From contig NZ_CAJZAG010000001.1 in assembly GCF_914271485.1 (NCBI RefSeq), positions 434,001-498,000 on the forward strand: a stretch of 64,000 nucleotides of DNA, in the 5' to 3' direction. This document shows, one piece after another, positions 59,655 to 64,000 of the stretch; position 1 is the stretch's first letter, and each line of letters opens with the position of its first letter. The notes under the pieces are model-generated. The model was given only the letters and a program-made list of their open reading frames with translations. It made no database searches and was not told where the DNA came from. Position numbers and translations under genes: made by a program. This DNA is from Cupriavidus pampae (lineage in GTDB: Bacteria > Pseudomonadota > Gammaproteobacteria > Burkholderiales > Burkholderiaceae).

Positions 59655-60277
59655 TAGCCCACCGTGAAACGCTTGCGCGTATGGCGCGGCGTTTCCGCTT
59701 CATCGATCATCGCGATCGCGTAGTCCTCGATCGAGATCGAACTCTTGCCCGTGGCGTCGATGAGCAGGTCGTCCTGACCGAGGCGGAACTTGCCCGTGCG
59801 CTCGCCGGGCAGCAGCAGTGCGGACGGCGACAGGAAGGTCCAGTCCAGTTCCGCTTCGCCTTTCAGCGTGTTCAGGAATTCGCGGCCCGCGAGTGCCTCG
59901 GACTTGTACGCAGCCGGGAAATCCGGCGTATCGACGATCTGCACGCCGGGCGTGCCGAACAGGCTGCCCGCGCCTCCCACCACCAGCAGACGTGTCGAGT
60001 TGCCTGCCGCCTGACCCGTTGCCTTGACCGCATCGATGATGCGGCGCGGATCGTTGTTGAGAAACTTCAGTGAACTGATCACGACGTCGTGCCCGGCGAA
60101 TGCCTGCGCCAGTGCGGCGGGCTGGTTGACGTCGATGTTCTTCGTGGTCAGTCCCGCGCGTGCGGGCAGGCTTTCGGCACTGCGCGCGAGGGCGGTGACG
60201 AGGTGGCCGCGTTGCAGCGCTTCATCGGTCAGGCGGGTACCCACGTTGCCGGTGGCACCGAGAATGGCGATCTTCAT
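59651..60277 (-). CDS. NAD(P)-binding (NmrA/YwnB-like) reductase-type protein
   Basis: A 208-residue atypical short-chain dehydrogenase with a Rossmann start KIAILGATGNVGTRLTDEA (GxxGxxG at 8-14) and RLLVVGGAGSLF. It is similar to the NmrA/YwnB group of redox sensors or quinone/flavin reductases. It lacks the YxxxK catalytic pair of classical SDRs. AAGGAAAG lies before the ATG. It is 53 bases downstream of an Rrf2 regulator on the same strand, and both have a matching dyad before their start codons. It converges on the phosphoribosyltransferase gene with a 4-base overlap of the 3' ends. Confidence 0.88.
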   Translation of the reverse strand: MKIAILGATGNVGTRLTDEALQRGHLVTALARSAESLPARAGLTTKNIDVNQPAALAQAFAGHDVVISSLKFLNNDPRRIIDAVKATGQAAGNSTRLLVVGGAGSLFGTPGVQIVDTPDFPAAYKSEALAGREFLNTLKGEAELDWTFLSPSALLLPGERTGKFRLGQDDLLIDATGKSSISIEDYAIAMIDEAETPRHTRKRFTVGY

Positions 60278-60291
60278 GGCTTTCCTTGTTT

Positions 60292-60314
60292 AATATGAAA
60301 CTGCATTGGTTACA
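60292..60314 (-). promoter_or_regulatory. Putative Rrf2 operator before the NAD(P)-binding gene
   Basis: On the minus strand the site reads TGTAAC-N7-GTTTCA-T-ATT, an imperfect dyad, 15 bases before the ATG. It matches a site before the Rrf2 gene in 17 of 23 positions with identical spacing. Confidence 0.6.
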
Positions 60315-60330
60315 CATTAGGGCAAAAAAA

Positions 60331-60765
60331 TCAGCGCTTGCGGCGCTGCCCGGCACGCTCGACATCCGCGAGCATGCCAGCGATCGTGACTTCCGCGAGC
60401 GCCGCGTCCATGGCCGATTGCGCGCGGTCGGCAACGTTGCGCAGCGCGCCCGTGATCTCGCGGCCGACCAGGCACGCCGGATTTGGCGCGCTCTGATGCA
60501 GCGTGATCAGCGCGCTGGTCTCCACGGCCCGAAACACCTCGAGCAGCGTGATCGACTCGGCCGGCCGCGCGAGCAGCGCACCGCCGGTACTGCCCATCGT
60601 GGTCGACACGAAGCCGGCATCGGTCAGCGCGCCAATCAGGCGGCGGATCAACGCGGGATTCGTGCCCACACTGCCCGCGATCATTGACGAGGGCAGTGGC
60701 TCCTTTGCCTGCGCGAGCAGGGTGAGGATATGGACGGCGACGGCGAAACGGCTGCTGGTGCTCAT
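60331..60765 (-). CDS. Rrf2 family transcriptional regulator
   Basis: A 144-residue Rrf2 regulator. The winged helix-turn-helix covers about 1-65 (SSRFAVAVHILTLLAQ, then NPALIRRLIGALTDAGFV). The three cysteines that bind [2Fe-2S] in IscR and NsrR are absent; only Cys98 in NPACLVG remains, so it more likely senses thiol oxidation or a small ligand. It lies upstream of the NAD(P)-binding gene, and a dyad 25 bases before its ATG suggests autoregulation. Confidence 0.92.
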   Translation of the reverse strand: MSTSSRFAVAVHILTLLAQAKEPLPSSMIAGSVGTNPALIRRLIGALTDAGFVSTTMGSTGGALLARPAESITLLEVFRAVETSALITLHQSAPNPACLVGREITGALRNVADRAQSAMDAALAEVTIAGMLADVERAGQRRKR

Positions 60766-60789
60766 GCGGGAAGTCCGGGGTCGAACCCC

Positions 60790-60812
60790 AATGTGAAACC
60801 ATGATAGTTACA
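60790..60812 (-). promoter_or_regulatory. Putative Rrf2 operator before the rrf2 gene
   Basis: On the minus strand the site reads TGTAAC-N7-GTTTCA-C-ATT. It shares half-sites, spacing and flanks with the site at 60292-60314. TGTAAC and GTTTCA are near inverted copies of each other. Confidence 0.6.
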
Positions 60813-61007
60813 GATCGGCGGCGCTGTCAAGCGCGAAGCATTCCGCGCGAGATAATGCCGGAATCGCCACTGATTACTGATACACTCATTCACGATGCAT
60901 TCAGGTGTTCCTGATGCAGACCGATATAAGAGAGAAGAAGGGAGTTTCGGATTGACGAGGATCAGCAGAGTAAAGGGAGTAAGGGCCGGTGAAAATATCG
61001 GCACAAA

Positions 61008-61041
61008 CAAAAAACCCGCAAGCTCGAAAGCATTGCGGGTT
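61008..61041 (-). terminator. Terminator of tRNA-Leu
   Basis: On the minus strand AACCCGCA and TGCGGGTT form an 8-base stem around a 13-base loop, followed by TTTTTTGTTTG, about 18 bases beyond the tRNA CCA. Confidence 0.88.
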
Positions 61042-61058
61042 CTCTGCAGGAATATCCT

Positions 61059-61145
61059 TGGTGCCCAGGAGAGGACTCGAACCTCCACAGTGTTGCCACC
61101 GCTAGGACCTGAACCTAGTGCGTCTACCAATTCCGCCACCTGGGC
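61059..61145 (-). tRNA. tRNA-Leu (CAG)
   Basis: An 87-nt class II tRNA with a long variable arm and encoded CCA. Anticodon stem CTAGG/CCTAG encloses loop TTCAGGT, giving anticodon CAG, the main leucine codon reader in GC-rich genomes. The acceptor is GCCCAGG with CCTGGGC. Confidence 0.96.
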
Positions 61146-61211
61146 AGGTGTCGAAACAACCGAAGCGGCCATTATAGCGACCGTATAACGTTTGTCAAAT
61201 AGTTTCCAAAA

Positions 61212-63860
61212 TTGAATCAGAACAACTATCCGATCCCAAGCCGGGAAGAAATCCTCGGCGTGCTCAGAACTTCGGGGTCGCCGCAGTCGGCAGGCGATAT
61301 CGCCAAGGCCCTGTCTGTCACGCGCAAAGAGCATGACGGCTTTCAGAAGCGCCTCGCCGCCATGGAGCGCGACGGTCAGATCGAACTGAACCGCAAGGGC
61401 CGCTACGAGCTCGCGCACCAGCCGAATTTCGTGCTCGGTCGTGTGCAGGGCCATCGCGATGGCTTTGGCTTCCTGATTCGCGACGATGGCGAGGATGACA
61501 TCTTCCTGCCCGAGCGCGAGCTGCAGAAGGCCATGCACAACGATCGCGCGCAGGTGCGCGTGATCGGTTACGACCGTCGCGGCCGCCCGGAAGGGCAGAT
61601 CGTCGAGATCGTGGAGCGTGCCAACCGTTTCGTGATCGGCCGCCTGCTGTCCGAAAACGGCGTGCTGGTGGTGGCGCCTGAAGACAAGCGCATCGGTCAG
61701 GACATCCTGATTCCGCCGAAGTCGCAGGGCAAGGCGCGCGTGGGCCAGGTGGTGAGCGTGGAGCTGGTCGAATGGCCGGATCGCTACGTGCAGCCCGTGG
61801 GTCGCGTGGTGGAAGTGATTGGCGATATCGACGATCCCGGCATGGAGATCGAGATCGCGGTGCGCAAATACGGCGTGCCGCATGCATTCTCGCCGGCCGC
61901 GGCCAAGGAAGCGCAGGCGCTGCCCGACGTGGTGCGCCAGTCGGACCTCGAGCATCGTATCGACCTGCGTGACGTAGCGTTGGTGACGATCGACGGCGAG
62001 GACGCGCGCGACTTCGACGATGCCGTGTACTGCGAGCCGGTGAAGATCGGCCGCACCAAGGGCTGGCGCCTGATCGTGGCGATTGCGGACGTGTCGCACT
62101 ACGTGCGGCCGGGCTCGCCACTCGATGCCGACGCGCTCGATCGCGCGACCTCGGTCTACTTTCCGCGCCGCGTGATTCCGATGCTGCCGGAGAAGCTGTC
62201 GAACGGGCTGTGCTCGCTCAATCCGCAGGTGGACCGTTTGTGCATGGTCTGCGACGCGGTGATCACGAGCAAGGGCGAGGTAAAGGCTTATCAGTTCTAT
62301 CCGGCGGTGATGCACTCGGCCGCGCGCCTGACCTACAACGAGGTCTGGTCGGTGCTGTCGAACACCAAGGGCCCCGAGGCCCACAAGCGCAGCGAGCTGG
62401 TACCGCATCTGCAGAACCTGTACGAGCTGTTCCAGGTTCTGCTGAAGGCGCGCCGCGAGCGCGGTGCGATCGACTTCGATACCACCGAGACGTATATCGT
62501 CTGCAATGCGCAGGGCAAGATCGAGCAGATCCTGCCGCGCACGCGCAACGACGCGCACCGCCTGATCGAGGAGTGCATGCTCACGGCCAACGTGTGCGCG
62601 GCCGACTTCCTCGAGCGCTTCAAGCATCCGACGCTCTACCGCATCCACGCGGGCCCGGGCGAGGAGAAGCTGAAGAACCTGCGCGAGTTCCTGAAGACCG
62701 CGGGCCTGTCGCTCGGTGGCGGCGACAAGCCGCAGGCGTCCGACTATGCCGAGGTCATGAACAAGATCAAGTCGCGCCCCGATGCGCCGATGCTGCAGAC
62801 GATGCTGCTGCGTTCGATGCAGCAGGCCGTCTACAGCCCGGACAATATCGGCCACTTTGGCTTGGCCTACGAGGCCTACGCACACTTCACGAGCCCGATC
62901 CGGCGCTATCCCGATCTGCTCGTGCATCGCGCGATCAAGGCGGTGCTCGCGCATACGAAGTACCTGCCGGCCTTTGCGCAGGGCACGGAGTTCAACACCG
63001 CGGTGTCGCCGAAAGCGCGCCGCATGCAGGCCAAGGATGCCGAGCAGCGTGCCGAGAACACGGCCGCGCGCGCGCGGCGCAACGAGGCCATCTGGGATGA
63101 ACTGGGGCTGCATTGCTCGGCCAACGAGCGCCGCGCCGATGAGGCCTCGCGCGACGTTGAAGCCTGGCTCAAGTGCTACTTCATGCGCGACAAGCTTGGC
63201 AGCGATTTCGCGGGCACGGTCAGCGCGGTCACATCGTTCGGTATCTTCGTGCAGCTCGACGAGCTGTATGTCGAGGGCCTGGTGCACGTGACCGAACTGG
63301 GCAGCGACTACTTCCAGTTCGACGAGGCGCGCAACGAATTGCGCGGCGAGCGTACCGGTATTCGCTATCGTCTGACGGACCGCGTGCGGGTGCAGGTGTC
63401 GCGCGTGGACCTCGATGCGCGCAAGATCGACTTCCGTCTGGTGCAGGAGCCGTCGGCCAAGTCCCTGCGGGCGCGCGTGACGAGCCCCGAGGCGCAACCG
63501 CGTGTGCCGGCCGCGCATGCGGTGCCGGCGCGGAAGAAGGGGCGCCAGCTCGCGGCGCTGCTGGGCGGCACGTCGAAGCCCGAGGAGTCGTTCGACGAGA
63601 CGCTCGATCGCGTGATCGAGGAACAGCCGGTGTTCGAGGCCGTGATCACGCCGATCAAGCCTCACCTCGGCAATGCCGGTCATGGTGGCCATGGCGGCCA
63701 CAACACGCGCCAGGCGCCCGGCGGCAAGCCGGCCAAGCGCGCGGCCAAGCCCAAGCCAGCCCATCTTGAAAAGCCGCACAAGCCCGCGAGCAAGACACGC
63801 GGCGCCAAGACGGCCGCCAAGGGTGCGGCGAAGGGCCCGCGTCCGGCACGCAAGCGTTAA
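61212..63860 (+). CDS. rnr: Ribonuclease R
   Basis: An 882-residue 3'-5' exoribonuclease. It has an N-terminal winged helix (EEILGVLRTSGSPQSAGDIA), cold-shock domains, the RNB catalytic domain with DGEDARDFDDAVYCE (the four metal-binding Asp), the HFTSPIRRYPDLLVHR motif, an S1 domain (FAGTVSAVTSFGIFVQLDEL, part) and a Lys/Ala/Pro-rich basic tail. The only start codon matching the conserved beginning is TTG at 61212 (Met-Asn-Gln-Asn-Asn-Tyr-Pro); there is no ATG or GTG nearby. It follows tRNA-Leu, which is on the other strand. Confidence 0.96.
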   Translation: MNQNNYPIPSREEILGVLRTSGSPQSAGDIAKALSVTRKEHDGFQKRLAAMERDGQIELNRKGRYELAHQPNFVLGRVQGHRDGFGFLIRDDGEDDIFLPERELQKAMHNDRAQVRVIGYDRRGRPEGQIVEIVERANRFVIGRLLSENGVLVVAPEDKRIGQDILIPPKSQGKARVGQVVSVELVEWPDRYVQPVGRVVEVIGDIDDPGMEIEIAVRKYGVPHAFSPAAAKEAQALPDVVRQSDLEHRIDLRDVALVTIDGEDARDFDDAVYCEPVKIGRTKGWRLIVAIADVSHYVRPGSPLDADALDRATSVYFPRRVIPMLPEKLSNGLCSLNPQVDRLCMVCDAVITSKGEVKAYQFYPAVMHSAARLTYNEVWSVLSNTKGPEAHKRSELVPHLQNLYELFQVLLKARRERGAIDFDTTETYIVCNAQGKIEQILPRTRNDAHRLIEECMLTANVCAADFLERFKHPTLYRIHAGPGEEKLKNLREFLKTAGLSLGGGDKPQASDYAEVMNKIKSRPDAPMLQTMLLRSMQQAVYSPDNIGHFGLAYEAYAHFTSPIRRYPDLLVHRAIKAVLAHTKYLPAFAQGTEFNTAVSPKARRMQAKDAEQRAENTAARARRNEAIWDELGLHCSANERRADEASRDVEAWLKCYFMRDKLGSDFAGTVSAVTSFGIFVQLDELYVEGLVHVTELGSDYFQFDEARNELRGERTGIRYRLTDRVRVQVSRVDLDARKIDFRLVQEPSAKSLRARVTSPEAQPRVPAAHAVPARKKGRQLAALLGGTSKPEESFDETLDRVIEEQPVFEAVITPIKPHLGNAGHGGHGGHNTRQAPGGKPAKRAAKPKPAHLEKPHKPASKTRGAKTAAKGAAKGPRPARKR

Positions 63861-63868
63861 TGTTTGCG

Positions 63869-63968
63869 CCCCTCTCCCTCTGGCGGAGGGAGAGCGGGTG
63901 AGGGCAGAGGCGCCACGTGCGTCTACGGCCTTCACCCGCATCCCAACCCTCTCTCCCAGGGTGCGGGG
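63869..63968. repeat. Large REP-like palindromic element after rnr
   Basis: CTCTCCCTC and GAGGGAGAG form a small hairpin, and GGGAGAGCGGGTGAGGG is partly repeated in inverted form as TTCACCCGCATCCCAACCC about 30 bases later. The whole element is about 100 bases and resembles the intergenic C/T-G/A palindromes common in Burkholderiales genomes. Confidence 0.6.
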
Positions 63969-64000
63969 CCGTGGTTTTTCGTTGTTTCGCGGGATATCCA

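Noticed and set aside
60331..60765. Rrf2 protein as IscR or NsrR
   Set aside because: The three iron-sulfur cysteines are missing; only one Cys is present, and no isc or nitric-oxide genes are adjacent.
60762..63941. A minus-strand frame open for over 1000 codons opposite rnr, tRNA-Leu and the start of the Rrf2 region
   Set aside because: It lies antisense to a fully conserved RNase R and crosses a tRNA. The His/Arg-rich composition is the usual shadow of GC-biased codons.

Overview
The window is a GC-rich chromosomal segment of a beta-proteobacterium in the family Burkholderiaceae, most like Cupriavidus or Ralstonia. The evidence is the pcm-nlpD-rpoS block with a long acidic RpoS N-terminus, the ndk-rlmN-pilW-rodZ-ispG-hisS-yfgM-bamB-der-hfq-hflX-hflK-hflC-hisZ-purA chain, a B12-dependent ribonucleotide reductase, an orphan Bug-type binding protein, and strong G/C bias at third codon positions that leaves long empty frames opposite most genes. 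Species cannot be fixed by eye.

Layout. 1-5 kb: the 3' end of a YejF-like ABC ATPase, a secreted NlpC/P60 peptidase, a patatin lipoprotein (minus), gltX, then a tRNA-Ala/Glu/Asp operon. 5.3-11.8 kb (minus): trxA, rho, mtfA, rpmE2, a GT39-type membrane glycosyltransferase and a MATE exporter. 12-19 kb: a small unknown gene, then an AddB-like nuclease and AddA-like helicase-nuclease that overlap by 4 bases. 19.3-25.5 kb: the SRP RNA gene (minus), divergent from a class II ribonucleotide reductase, then dnaX-ybaB-recR. 25.6-32.7 kb: a LysR regulator, a CoA-transferase/HMG-CoA-lyase pair, a Bug binding protein and a NitT/TauT-type ABC transporter (binding protein, ATPase, permease). 32.7-41.9 kb: a quinone oxidoreductase (minus), surE-pcm-nlpD-rpoS-exonuclease, an EEP-family hydrolase (minus), rlmD and a Bax-inhibitor-1 protein (minus). 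42.2-59.7 kb: the conserved ndk-to-purA chain and a phosphoribosyltransferase. 59.6-64 kb: an Rrf2 regulator with an NAD(P)-binding protein (minus), tRNA-Leu (minus) and rnr.

Most of the segment is housekeeping: translation (gltX, hisS, tRNAs, rlmN, rlmD, der, hflX, L31), replication and repair (dnaX, recR, AddAB-like, ribonucleotide reductase), envelope (nlpD, bamB, pilW, rodZ, hflKC) and RNA regulation (rho, hfq, rnr, SRP RNA, rpoS). The accessory material is the catabolic/transport block at 25.6-32.7 kb and the Rrf2 pair.

I found no CRISPR array, insertion sequence, prophage or clearly new defence system. The best leads are regulatory or structural: two near-identical dyads placed as operators for the Rrf2 pair; a recurring habit of short tandem duplications lying exactly across stop codons of unrelated genes; and dnaX and surE with -10 boxes so close to the start codon that their mRNAs should be leaderless.
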